From contig CAJWLF010000011.1 of assembly GCA_913043205.1 (NCBI GenBank), positions 17,121-81,120 of the forward strand: DNA of 64,000 nt. Direction: 5' to 3'. The translations under genes and the position numbers were made by a program. Position 1 is the first letter of the stretch. Each line of letters opens with the position of its first letter. This document shows, piece after piece, positions 55,079 through 63,901 of the stretch. The DNA is from an uncultured Chloroflexota bacterium (GTDB lineage Bacteria > Chloroflexota > UBA11872 > VXNJ01). The notes under the pieces were generated by a model that saw only the letters and a program-made list of their open reading frames with translations, searched no databases and was not told the DNA's origin.

Positions 55079-56410
55079 CTAACTAACTCTTTGGCCAATA
55101 ACTAGTGGAGAGACAGCATTAGGACCCTCCGATATTTCAAATGCATCAAGTAGCGCACCTTTCACATTTTTGGAGTCCACTTGTGAGTTGGCATGCAATC
55201 TGCATAGAGGGTCACCTACGACAACTGTCTCCCCAACCTTAAGCAATTCGGTAATGCCAACCGATAAATCGATAGGATCATTTTTGGAAAAACGAGCTCC
55301 ACCTAGCCGTCGAACCACGTTCGAAATCCCAATCGGATCGACGCGAGAAATATAGCCTGTTTTAGGTGCCGGAATACACTCGTTTGACAGAACAGTGTCG
55401 TGTGGTGGTAATTGGCGAAATTCCATCAAGGAACCACCCTGCATTGCTACGATCTTATCTAACACACTTAGTGCATCCCCGTTATCAAGATGACTCTCTG
55501 CAGAAGATCGGGCAGCTCGCGGTTGAGGCAGCAGTCCAGAATCACGAAGCAATCCAGAAACAATCGTTACTGCCAGCTCACGTACATCGTCAGGCCCTTC
55601 ACCTTCGAGAATATTGATTGCCTCCGCTACTTCGGTGGAATGGCCGACAGCTCTACCAATTGGTTGACTCATGTCGGTGAAATAAACCCTAACCTTGATT
55701 CCAAAAGCCCGACCAATGCTTATCATGGTTTCTGCGAGATGGTTAGCGTCAGTTTTACCTTTTACAAGGGCCCCGCTCCCCACCTTCATATCAATAGCAA
55801 TAGTAGAGGCACCTGTGGCAATTTTCTTGCTCATCACACTAGCGGCAATTAGCGGCATAGAATCGACAGTAGCGGTGACGTCACGGAGAGAATAAATAAT
55901 TCCGTCTCCAGGTACTAGATCAGGGCCTTGAGATGCTATAACTCCTCCAATAGACATAGTTTGCGTCTTAACACGCCCAGCGGAAAGGTCGGCCCGAAAT
56001 CCGGTTATCGATTCCAATTTGTCTATAGTGCCTCCAGTCAAACCAAGACCTCGTCCAGATAATTTTGGAACAACAAGCCCGCAGGCAACGGCAAGAGGCA
56101 CAACCACTAGGGATGTTTTGTCCCCTACTCCACCCGTGCTGTGCTTATCAACTACTAGGTGACGATTATTCTTCCATTCAAGCCTACTACCACTGTCCAC
56201 TAATGCTTCCGTATAAGCGACCGTCTCTTCAAGCGAAAACCCGCGCAAACAAATTGCCATAAGTAGTGCAGCACCCTGGTAATCAGGAATAGTGCCGGCG
56301 ACATACCCCTCTACAAAGCAATAGATGTCCGCTCGAGTCAATTCAACGCCGTGCTTTTTTCGTTCAATGATGTCAAGAACGTTACACGATTGACGGTCCG
56401 TCGAATTCAC
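55079..56410 (-). CDS. Pyrimidine-nucleoside (thymidine) phosphorylase
   Basis: A 443-residue nucleoside phosphorylase II. Signature VDKHSTGGVGDKTSLVVVP is near residues 86-104, followed by KLSGRGLGLTGGTIDKLESI and the phosphate-binding and catalytic region with KMKVGSGALVKG-like sequence (IDMKVGSGALVKG). It splits thymidine or uridine into base and deoxyribose/ribose 1-phosphate. Whether it is DeoA or Pdp cannot be told by eye. It is upstream of valS on the same strand. Confidence 0.93.
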   Translation of the reverse strand: MNSTDRQSCNVLDIIERKKHGVELTRADIYCFVEGYVAGTIPDYQGAALLMAICLRGFSLEETVAYTEALVDSGSRLEWKNNRHLVVDKHSTGGVGDKTSLVVVPLAVACGLVVPKLSGRGLGLTGGTIDKLESITGFRADLSAGRVKTQTMSIGGVIASQGPDLVPGDGIIYSLRDVTATVDSMPLIAASVMSKKIATGASTIAIDMKVGSGALVKGKTDANHLAETMISIGRAFGIKVRVYFTDMSQPIGRAVGHSTEVAEAINILEGEGPDDVRELAVTIVSGLLRDSGLLPQPRAARSSAESHLDNGDALSVLDKIVAMQGGSLMEFRQLPPHDTVLSNECIPAPKTGYISRVDPIGISNVVRRLGGARFSKNDPIDLSVGITELLKVGETVVVGDPLCRLHANSQVDSKNVKGALLDAFEISEGPNAVSPLVIGQRVS

Positions 56411-56690
56411 TTAACACCTCTTGACCCGTTATGACAACGATGACAATAATAGGTGTTGATAGTTGCAACACGCTAGTAGCATCGGGTCATCCACTTAAAC
56501 CGGTTACCTTAAACCAACACAGAGTGATGACTCGAACACCCATAAAAGCTGACTTTAGACACGTTGTCACGCGCCCAAACTGCTACTTGAAGAAGGGATT
56601 CAAAACATCTTAGGTCCAAATCCTCGACGCAAAGACATTAATCAAACGTCCGGTAGGCGAAGGACCCGCAATGAGGTCAAGATCGAGCGT
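56411..56690. other. Gap upstream of D,D-carboxypeptidase, possibly partly coding
   Basis: Most of this 280-bp gap is unassigned. From 56559 the frame of the carboxypeptidase stays open and encodes a charged, coding-looking stretch (LLEEGIQNILGPNPRRKDIN). It contains CTG and ATT but no ATG, GTG or TTG. Either the protein has a longer cytoplasmic N-terminus with a non-standard start, or this is a remnant of an older gene. Confidence 0.3.
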
Positions 56691-57737
56691 TTGCATCCTG
56701 ATAGTTCCATCAGAAATTACACATTGCAGAAAAGGGAGTCCTCCATAAGGGGACGTGCCTCGAATTCTGGACCGATGACAGTCAGGTCAACAGTAATAGC
56801 GATCATAATAGGTACATTATTGATCATAGGACTATTGGCAGCAGTTGGATTGGTAAGGAGCACCACTTCAATATCGCCACATATCACTCCCGTCCCAACC
56901 CTCAAGACTGAAAACCGGGCAGGCGATGCGTCTATCGAAACCCCACGTAAATTGCCGATCAATGAGTTTCCTCACTCTACCGGGCCCGACCTGCCAACCC
57001 CTTCAATCTCAGCCGAGTCATATCTTCTGGTCAACCTAAGCAATTCATCCACAGTGCTGGGCAAACAAGTACGAGAAATCAAATCGATAGCCAGCATAAC
57101 AAAGCTGGTAACGGCTGTTGTGGCTCTTCGGTTAGGTGACAAGCAGGACCTCATTGTAGTAAGCGGCCATGCATCAATGCAGCCACCCACCAAAATGGGT
57201 TTACTCAAAAATGATCGTGTCACGATAGGTGACTTGTTAGCAGGTTTACTCCTAGATTCTGGAAACGATGCTGCTAAGGCTCTAGAAGAAGGACTAGGAG
57301 GCAGTACGCTATTTTTACGTGAAATGAATCGATTAGCAGAAAACTTAGGAATGACCAACACTATGTTTGACAACGCTGCCGGATATGACAGTTCCGACAA
57401 TTATTCGACTGCCTATGACCTTGCCCTATTAGCCAGACACATAATCTTCAACGAACCAGAAATCATGGAAATTGTTGGCAGTGAGCGTATCAGCATTGAG
57501 AGCAACGACGGACACGGCTGGTTCGGTCCACAAAACATGAATCGATTAATCACGGAGTATGAGGGTGCTATAGGGTTAAAGACGGGTGAGACCGATGACG
57601 CCGGGCTATCATTGCTGGCAGCAGCGAAAAAGGGCGACACTATAATGGTCGCCGTCGTATTATCAAGTCAAAACCACTTCGATGATGCCCGGATTTTGCT
57701 TGATTACGGGTTTACTGCAACAAAACAAGAATACTAA
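56691..57737 (+). CDS. D-alanyl-D-alanine carboxypeptidase (peptidase S11)
   Basis: A penicillin-binding protein of the DacA type with one membrane anchor (VIAIIIGTLLIIGLLAAVG, near 35-53). The active site is S135-I-T-K138 in SIASITK, then SGN in LLDSGNDAAKAL and KTG in GLKTGETDDAG. It trims the terminal D-Ala from peptidoglycan stem peptides at the outer face of the membrane. TTG at 56691 is the first usual start; ATG at 56775 is an alternative just before the TM helix. Confidence 0.92.
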   Translation: MHPDSSIRNYTLQKRESSIRGRASNSGPMTVRSTVIAIIIGTLLIIGLLAAVGLVRSTTSISPHITPVPTLKTENRAGDASIETPRKLPINEFPHSTGPDLPTPSISAESYLLVNLSNSSTVLGKQVREIKSIASITKLVTAVVALRLGDKQDLIVVSGHASMQPPTKMGLLKNDRVTIGDLLAGLLLDSGNDAAKALEEGLGGSTLFLREMNRLAENLGMTNTMFDNAAGYDSSDNYSTAYDLALLARHIIFNEPEIMEIVGSERISIESNDGHGWFGPQNMNRLITEYEGAIGLKTGETDDAGLSLLAAAKKGDTIMVAVVLSSQNHFDDARILLDYGFTATKQEY

Positions 57738-57762
57738 TAAGCACAACACGAAAACCTTTCTG

Positions 57763-57821
57763 TATAATCAATCCGTGGTGGATCTGGTTCGCCACGTAAT
57801 AGGATCCATGGGATCATGGAT
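57763..57821 (+). promoter_or_regulatory. tatA promoter -10 box and leader inverted repeat
   Basis: A consensus TATAAT lies at 57763-57768, without a clear -35. Downstream is a 7-bp inverted repeat ATCCATG/CATGGAT with a GGAT loop at 57804-57821. Both precede the TTG start at 57852 preferred for tatA, so the repeat would be in the 5' UTR. Confidence 0.4.
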
Positions 57822-57851
57822 TTAATGTCTCAACAAGTAAGGGGTAGCGTC

Positions 57852-58097
57852 TTGCCGTTTATAGGTGGCCTTGGTATTCCCGAACTACTGATTATTCTGG
57901 TCATTGTGATCATCATATTCGGTGTCGGAAAATTGCCCGCTGTTGGCGGAGCACTTGGGAAAAGTATTCGAGAATTCAGAGAACAAGCTCGGCCGGAGGA
58001 CATGGAAGAGGAAGAAGGTGATGGGGATGTTCTGGCAAGTGAGCAGGCATCAGACGACTCTAGCGAAGGTAAATCGAGTACTAGCTCCGACTCTTAG
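57852..58097 (+). CDS. tatA: Twin-arginine translocase subunit TatA/E
   Basis: A short protein with an N-terminal membrane helix ([21 protein letters not shown]), the conserved FG hinge and an amphipathic helix [13 protein letters not shown], ending in an acidic Ser/Glu/Asp-rich tail. TatA forms the pore of the Tat system for folded, often cofactor-bearing proteins. An ATG at 57816 would give 93 residues, but TTG at 57852 has AAGGGGT 7 nt upstream and yields the usual N-terminus just before the helix. tatC is not in the window. Confidence 0.9.
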   Translation: MPFIGGLGIPELLIILVIVIIIFGVGKLPAVGGALGKSIREFREQARPEDMEEEEGDGDVLASEQASDDSSEGKSSTSSDS

Positions 58098-58157
58098 GCT
58101 GGATGCGTTTTAAGTCACACTTGCCTTAGGGTAACTAGTGATGGTTCTAATTAACGA

Positions 58158-59630
58158 ATGGTATTCACTAACTTGATACGATGGAGCACGGCTTCGTTAC
58201 TGTGCCTCTTTGTTACTGTAATGTTGCTAGACTCCCAGAAAGCATTTGCAGCCACAAAAGAACCAAAGGTGATACGTGTTGCGCTGACTATAGCCGAAGC
58301 AAAGACTTTGGAGATTTGGGCGCCACCCGGAAGCAAATTACTCAACATCCCAGATGACACCGCTCGTCTTACCCAAAAATCCCTGTTGCGTGTCGTAAGG
58401 AACGGCTGGAACCTCCAACTTCCTCAAGCCCACGACAGCGATAGTCCAACATCAGTTTTATCCGCCACCAGGGCTGAAGCTATGAAGACGGCTAGGTTGA
58501 TACGTTCTGAAACCGGTCATTTCCCTAAAAAAACACCCGCCGATTACACGATAAATTGGAATGGACAAACAGTCGCAAATACCCCAACATACTTAGTGCT
58601 CACACCCCCAAAAGAATCAGATATTATCTCGATAAATGGCAACAACTACAGAGGTCAGTTGCTGCTTAAACCAAGAGGATCTTGGTACCAATTCATAAAC
58701 GTCCTGTCTTTGGAAACATACTTATATTCCGTAGTAGGCTCTGAGGTTCCATCAAACTGGCCAATGGAAGCTTTGAAGGCTCAGGCAGTTGCCGCACGAA
58801 CTTATGCAGTTCGCAATTTATCACCAAGGAAAGACCATGACATCTGTGATACCGAATACTGCCAGGCGTATAAAGGAGTATCGGCGGAAACAACACCAAG
58901 CGTGGCAGCTGTAAATAAAACCTCAGGGCTAATCGCCACATATAACAACAAAGCAATCGATGCTTTATACACAGCTAATACGGGAGGGATTACAGCGAAT
59001 TCAGAGGAAGTGTGGGGTAACTACGTCCCATATCTTCGTAGCGTCACATCAACTCATGATGACGCAGCACTAGAGTCTAATTGGGGGTTTAAAAGCTTCA
59101 ACTGGTCTCGAAGTTATGAATTGCCAGAGTTGAACCTCCTGCTGAAGCAACAAGGGTTTATTGTAGATGCGGTTCACGGCCTTTCGATTCCCGAGAGCGG
59201 AACAGGCGGCCGAGCGATAACAGTAGTCATCGACGCCGATCCCAATCCAATTGTTCTACAACGCGATAGCATTCGAGCTGCATTGGATGTCTCAAGTACT
59301 CTTTTCACGGTGGAGGCGGAACATGCACGGCTTACCACTCGTATTGTGTCCACGCCAACTGCCATGCGGTCAAATCGTACTAAAAAGGTTAGCAGCTATA
59401 GACGAAGCATCGCGTTCGATTTGGCTCCAATAGGAATCAGTCTAGTCAATAATTCGGTGTTCACGCGAAAAGAACGCACCCCAGAAACAATCACCTTAAG
59501 AGGAAGTGGGTTAGGTCACGGATTAGGGATGAGTCAGTGGGGTGCAAAAGGAATGGCAGACCAGGGATATGACTATAGGGACATATTGCATCATTACTAC
59601 AATGGAATCGAGTTGACTAAGCTCAACTAG
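58158..59630 (+). CDS. SpoIID/LytB domain-containing protein
   Basis: A 490-residue exported protein. A signal-like helix lies near residues 10-28. The SpoIID domain shows FINVLSLETYLYSVVGSEVP, MEALKAQAVAARTYA and SEEVWGNYVPYLRSV. The C-terminal catalytic-type signature GLGHGLGMSQWGAKGMA is followed by YRDILHHYYNGIEL. Family members include lytic transglycosylases acting on denuded glycan and amidase enhancers. The organism is not evidently a spore former, so general cell-wall remodelling is inferred. Confidence 0.92.
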   Translation: MVFTNLIRWSTASLLCLFVTVMLLDSQKAFAATKEPKVIRVALTIAEAKTLEIWAPPGSKLLNIPDDTARLTQKSLLRVVRNGWNLQLPQAHDSDSPTSVLSATRAEAMKTARLIRSETGHFPKKTPADYTINWNGQTVANTPTYLVLTPPKESDIISINGNNYRGQLLLKPRGSWYQFINVLSLETYLYSVVGSEVPSNWPMEALKAQAVAARTYAVRNLSPRKDHDICDTEYCQAYKGVSAETTPSVAAVNKTSGLIATYNNKAIDALYTANTGGITANSEEVWGNYVPYLRSVTSTHDDAALESNWGFKSFNWSRSYELPELNLLLKQQGFIVDAVHGLSIPESGTGGRAITVVIDADPNPIVLQRDSIRAALDVSSTLFTVEAEHARLTTRIVSTPTAMRSNRTKKVSSYRRSIAFDLAPIGISLVNNSVFTRKERTPETITLRGSGLGHGLGMSQWGAKGMADQGYDYRDILHHYYNGIELTKLN

Positions 59631-59747
59631 GTCTTCCCGGTGCGCTCAACCGGTCGACGGAGGAACTTCAACCGGGATTCACAGCTAACATCGCCAAAGG
59701 CGCTCAATATACAAGTTGTTGCGAAAGCAACTGACTTTACTGGCGGT

Positions 59748-60203
59748 TCAACGATTAGCATCCCGAGGAACGCGAGCTCCTTTTCGATGATTGCATGACC
59801 GACATCTAGTAACCAAATTGCCCCAAGTATGGAGTCCATCAAGTCTCTTTAGAATTACATGATCATTAGTGAATTAAAGCCCTTTATCACCCCAATATTG
59901 ACAAACATCACCGTCGCGGGCGAAGACTTCTTCCCTGGTTAACTTAATGACTGGAGTGGCTCGTCTAAGGTAATACCGCATTCTGATCACTGATGGCCTA
60001 GCAACTAATTTATCAAGGGTCACGAATGCCGTGTCATACCATTGAAGAATATCGGCATTATCTCTCGTCACCATTACAACGGCAGGCCTGTCTGTCCACA
60101 CATTGAATGGCTGGGTAATCCTGATTAAGTAACAAAACGAGCACTTGTATCTACAACCGCATTTCAGAAATCCCATAAAAAGTCTATTAAAAGTATGATC
60201 CAT
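59748..60203 (-). pseudogene. HNH endonuclease, decayed by an in-frame stop
   Basis: Reading from 60203, the frame encodes an HNH-family protein: PAVVMVTRDNADILQWYDT, PSVIRMRYYLRRATPVIKLT, then EEVFARDGDVCQYWGDKGL. The second Cys of the expected CxxC is Trp, and a TAA at 59874-59876 follows. The same frame then resumes the family sequence (NDHVI, LHTWGNLVTRCRSCNHRKG) to a TGA at 59748-59750, with no shift for 41 codons. This is best read as a recent pseudogene. The N-terminal end before about residue 28 is not family-like. Confidence 0.75.
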
Positions 60204-60267
60204 TCGTGAAAATGAGAGAAGACTTAATTACTATGTCTGAGCGGATATCATCCTTGGATTCCAAACC

Positions 60268-60924
60268 ATGACAGACAGAAACACCGAAAGATTTCTATAC
60301 CGAATTGTATATTCGAGAACTGGCCCAGCTCGATTCACTCCCCACCAAGATTCCATTACAGGATGGGAGAGGACCTTTCGTAGGGCAAGACTGCCTCTTT
60401 CATACTCACAAGGATATTCACCAAAGCCCCAGTTACGGTTCCCTCCTCCGGTGCCAGTGGGACATTGTGCGACAAATGAAATGTTGGATTGCGAATTTAG
60501 CGAGGGTGTCGAGCTCGGACAAATATCCAAATCGATGAATGAAGTCGTGCCAGAAGGGCTAATTGTTTCAGAAGCTCGTGTTGCAGGCCCGTCATACGGC
60601 AAGCTAACCTCCCAAATTACCAGCATCGATTACCTGGCAACAGTCGCATCCATGGATCGGTCGACGTCTACAAGGCTCAACAGTTTCCTTCAAAAAGAAC
60701 ATCAGGTGACTGAGGTAACAAGAGGGTTAAAAACTAAAATCATAGATCTGCGGAGGGCATTCATTTCAATAAAGATACTAAATGATCAACAAATAGGAAT
60801 GACGATTGTTGCCGGTAGCGGGGGCAGTGCACGTCCAGAAGATATTCTATCTTTATTAGATTTGACGCCAGTACGAATGACTAGGACTGGCGTACATGGC
60901 CCGTGGGATGATTGTCATCGATGA
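60268..60924 (+). CDS. Stand-alone radical-SAM-linked protein (TIGR03936 / DUF2344)
   Basis: A 218-residue protein beginning LYRIVYSRTGPARFTPHQDS and continuing with FRRARLPLSYSQGYSPKPQL and FPPPVPVGHC, the DUF2344 signature. In many bacteria this domain follows a radical SAM enzyme, either fused to it or encoded by the next gene. Here no radical SAM partner is adjacent. The molecular role is unknown. Its stop overlaps the next gene's ATG (ATGA at 60921). Confidence 0.88.
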   Translation: MTDRNTERFLYRIVYSRTGPARFTPHQDSITGWERTFRRARLPLSYSQGYSPKPQLRFPPPVPVGHCATNEMLDCEFSEGVELGQISKSMNEVVPEGLIVSEARVAGPSYGKLTSQITSIDYLATVASMDRSTSTRLNSFLQKEHQVTEVTRGLKTKIIDLRRAFISIKILNDQQIGMTIVAGSGGSARPEDILSLLDLTPVRMTRTGVHGPWDDCHR

Positions 60925-61940
60925 TTCCTTCCTCTTTACGGAGTCTAGCTGCCAAATTCGAGGGCCAACTTTTAACGGATAAAACAATAATTTCTCTTCA
61001 AACATATACAGTTGATAGCGGGAGTGAGATTTACAAAGCAGAACTTTCCTCAGGAGAAACACTGGCAATCAAGGTCTATAAAAGAGATTCTTACAATTTA
61101 GCTCTGGAATCGATGAATTGCGAAGTTCAGGCCATTAGTTATCTCAACAAAATGGGGTGTGCTGTACCAGAATACATCGCTGCTGACCAGTCGATGATAT
61201 CGATGGCGACCAGCTGGTGCGGGGACCATAACTTGCGCCAACTGATTTCAGACAATGCAGCAGGCCAAATAGAACCAACAGAACTTATCAGATCCCTAAT
61301 GAGTGTCGAAGTCACCTATATGAGCACACCAAACATGTCTAGTGTTAGTTCCCAAATCGACACTCGGAATGAACAGTTAATACGATCACGATTACGGCAA
61401 CGCGATTTATCATACCTACCCACATATCTAAAGGGTGCCAAAAGACTTAATCCAACAGCGAACACATTAGAACTAGAAATGGCCATCAGAAAAGTATTGA
61501 GGACCGCAAAAATGGGGGTTTGGACCTATGGTTCCATGGATTGCAACGCTTCTAACATCGTTGTTCGCAACGGCCACGCCACATTAATCGATTTCTCGAT
61601 GCTGGGACCGGACTGGATAGAAAAACGAATATGTTCCTATACCATGAGCCCATCCATCGTGAAAAATGAGCAACTATTCTTCGGAGCACTTAACGGATTA
61701 AGTTACAAAATGTACGACGAAATCATGAGCCAATGGATTAAAGATTATCCTTCAAAGAGCCAGCTAGACGTCCATTTCACGCTAGGGTTACTGTCAGCAG
61801 CATCAAAGCTGCCCGCACAAAACCCAGATTGTCCAAAATCTATAGGCCTTCAAGAATCAACTCTCCAGTCTATCCATGAATTACTACTGTCCCCGCAAAG
61901 TATTTCACCTGCTGATGCAATACGAGCCGCCATAGGCTAA
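60921..61940 (+). CDS. APH-like phosphotransferase (protein-kinase-like fold)
   Basis: A 340-residue kinase-like protein. A Lys in LAIKVYKRD would bind ATP phosphates, the catalytic loop reads MDCNASNIVV (D-x4-N kept, but the usual His two residues before the Asp is Ser), and LIDFSMLG is the metal-binding DF motif. The N-terminal lobe has a glycine-poor loop. Relatives phosphorylate aminoglycosides, choline, homoserine and other small molecules, so the substrate is open. ATG at 60921 overlaps the DUF2344 stop. Confidence 0.75.
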   Translation: MIPSSLRSLAAKFEGQLLTDKTIISLQTYTVDSGSEIYKAELSSGETLAIKVYKRDSYNLALESMNCEVQAISYLNKMGCAVPEYIAADQSMISMATSWCGDHNLRQLISDNAAGQIEPTELIRSLMSVEVTYMSTPNMSSVSSQIDTRNEQLIRSRLRQRDLSYLPTYLKGAKRLNPTANTLELEMAIRKVLRTAKMGVWTYGSMDCNASNIVVRNGHATLIDFSMLGPDWIEKRICSYTMSPSIVKNEQLFFGALNGLSYKMYDEIMSQWIKDYPSKSQLDVHFTLGLLSAASKLPAQNPDCPKSIGLQESTLQSIHELLLSPQSISPADAIRAAIG

Positions 61941-61986
61941 CCTTTAACCATTGTCAGCAGCAACGCAACCATAGGAACCACTCAAT

Positions 61987-62271
61987 ATGACCGACAATCC
62001 ATTTCGGCCAAGGCCTAGAGATTACACATTGGACGGTGTTCCTTGGATAGCTAGAATGGCTGACAAAGCCAGGGCCTTTGACGACGAAACAATCGACGAG
62101 TACATTTATCCGTGACCAATTGATCGTAGAGTGCTCGGTGAGTTCTCCATCACAGCAGACGAGTTCCTAGCACTGTCCGTTTCACACACAGACGGTGAGC
62201 TAGTGGAGGTAATTAGGAGCCGAGTTAAGGAGATCCGATTTAGCAATGATAAGGGCTCCAAAAGTAATTAA
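61987..62271 (+). CDS. DUF5069-like protein with in-frame TGA (possible selenoprotein or pseudogene)
   Basis: A 95-codon frame that no simple ORF scan reports, because codon 43 is TGA (62113-62115). Before it the frame reads RPRDYTLDGVPWIARMADKA and TIDEYIYP. After it, PIDRRVLGEF, then ITADEFLALS, and it ends at TAA 62269-62271. The pattern matches my recollection of DUF5069 proteins, with a Cys in YP-C-P-(L/M/I)-D exactly where TGA stands. AGGA at 61973-61976 is a good Shine-Dalgarno. A hairpin at 62129-62147 fits the position of a bacterial SECIS. The function of DUF5069 is unknown. Confidence 0.6.
62129..62147 (+). promoter_or_regulatory. Candidate SECIS-like hairpin after in-frame TGA
   Basis: GAG-T-GCTC-GGT-GAGT-T-CTC pairs as three base pairs, a U-U mismatch and four more pairs (one G-U) around a GGU triloop. 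The stem starts 13 nt and the loop 21 nt after the TGA at 62113-62115. In E. coli fdhF the SelB-binding apical loop also carries GGU at a similar distance. A 19-nt hairpin can arise by chance, so this is only suggestive. Confidence 0.4.
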
Positions 62272-62331
62272 CTGGACCCCTTTACCGTAAAACTTCCTGA
62301 TTCATCAATGCGGTTCATATAGAATTTATAC

Positions 62332-62408
<77 letters not shown>

Positions 62409-62722
62409 TAGGCGGTAAGCAGCGTTGCAAGTTGGAGCGGATGATGTACATATCGGGTACTCATAAATACTTGGGGTCCGTTCAGTGCGGACATTCTTTG
62501 CCGAGGCAGATTTGACGATTCATGGGTAGTGATCGAGAACAATTTTGTCGCACTGACCACGATTACCTTGAAAACATTATTGCCAGCGCCTATGAATAAA
62601 TCTGCCATAGACGTTATGTAAACTTCAAAACGGCCGACTGGGGGGTTATAAGGCCATTTCTACGATCTGCCTGCTGTAGACTCGATTTTTACTAGAGACT
62701 ATGCACAAAGGACATAATCCAA
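62409..62722. other. Intergenic region, no supported gene
   Basis: A 314-bp stretch between tRNA-Lys and the MFS gene. A 5-bp hairpin (GTCCG/CGGAC, 62476-62492) lies about 70 bp after the tRNA and may be a weak terminator. A 25-codon frame beginning at 62522 has no detectable family. AAGGA near 62709-62713 serves the downstream TTG start. Confidence 0.4.
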
Positions 62723-63901
62723 TTGAACAGACACCTGTACAAATTTGTATCAGCGTTTGCTTTTGGGTTAGCTGGTTGGAGATGCATGACTACGATGCTT
62801 CCAGTCTTGCTACGAGATTACGCGAACTTTGGCATATCCGATGCAGGCTGGATATTGATTATCCTTCACCTGACACAAGCAACTGCAGGGCTAAGCAGCG
62901 GCATTTTTATAAAAAAGGCAGGTAGCCGCATTGCATATACTATTGGCGCCTCTGGTAAAGCCTTCTATATCGTGATATTAGCTATTTCAGCATCGCCCAT
63001 CCCGTTATTTATTTTGGCTCCTATAGCCGGATTATCCAGGTCACTCTTCTGGAGTGGCGCTTTCTCATACGTAATGCAAAATACAAATTCAAAAACGAAA
63101 GGGGCCGGTAGTGGTTTATTGAGCATGGCTACCGTACTAGGCCCAGCTTTAATAGCACCTCCATTGGCACTAATAGTGAACTCCTTCGGCTTGGACACAT
63201 TTTTGGGTGGTTGTATAACGTTGCTACTGGTAAGTGTCGGTATCACATATGGTTTGGTTCAAGACGCACCAAAAGTAAAAAATGCCACAGAAATCAATTC
63301 AGGCCATCGACATCTTGCCCAGATGCGAACAGTCTTGCTAGATGTTGGCGTTCGAAATTCTATACTGACACGGATGAGCACAGCATTTGTTTTTGGAGTG
63401 TTCATATTGTTGTCGGCGTTAAAGATAACCGACCTAACCGGTAGCATCGTTTTAGTCGGCCCATTAATCACAGCTGGCGCTATTGGTGGAGGCATTGCCC
63501 AAATCATAATTGGTATCGTCTCAGACAGAATTGGAAGGAAAAGCCTCTTAGTTGTTGCAGTTCTGTTGTGCAGCATTTCTTCTGCAATTTTTGGTGCAAC
63601 CAACTCGATAATATTGCTGCTTATTTGCTCAAGCGTCCAAATGCTTTCTCAACAGGCGTGCCAGACGTTGGTAGTTGCCAGCTGCGGTGATCATTCAACA
63701 TCAGATCAGATGGGCAACGTTATGGCCATATTGACATCAGGCTTCTCAATATCATTTGTAGCCGGAGTTACTGCAGCATCGTCAGGTTTGATTTTTTCGA
63801 ACGCTACTCCATACTATGTTGCATCAGTAGTCTGTCTATCGGGCATATTTGCAGCCAGCCGTATACCTCGTCACAATCACTCATGTGTGATCAAGGGATG
63901 A
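62723..63901 (+). CDS. MFS family transporter
   Basis: A 392-residue, twelve-TM carrier. The TM1 region has FGLAGW, the TM2-3 loop FIKKAGSRIAY, and the second half has IVSDRIGRKSLL, the MFS loop motif. TTG at 62723 follows AAGGA by about 10 nt. It is distantly but visibly related to the MFS protein at 12-1199. The substrate is unknown. The last 99 bp of the window after its stop show no gene. Confidence 0.9.
   Translation: MNRHLYKFVSAFAFGLAGWRCMTTMLPVLLRDYANFGISDAGWILIILHLTQATAGLSSGIFIKKAGSRIAYTIGASGKAFYIVILAISASPIPLFILAPIAGLSRSLFWSGAFSYVMQNTNSKTKGAGSGLLSMATVLGPALIAPPLALIVNSFGLDTFLGGCITLLLVSVGITYGLVQDAPKVKNATEINSGHRHLAQMRTVLLDVGVRNSILTRMSTAFVFGVFILLSALKITDLTGSIVLVGPLITAGAIGGGIAQIIIGIVSDRIGRKSLLVVAVLLCSISSAIFGATNSIILLLICSSVQMLSQQACQTLVVASCGDHSTSDQMGNVMAILTSGFSISFVAGVTAASSGLIFSNATPYYVASVVCLSGIFAASRIPRHNHSCVIKG

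Noticed and set aside
59627..59842. 71-codon minus-strand frame
   Set aside because: It is an off-frame reading of the decayed HNH gene's 3' part; the HNH frame explains this stretch better.
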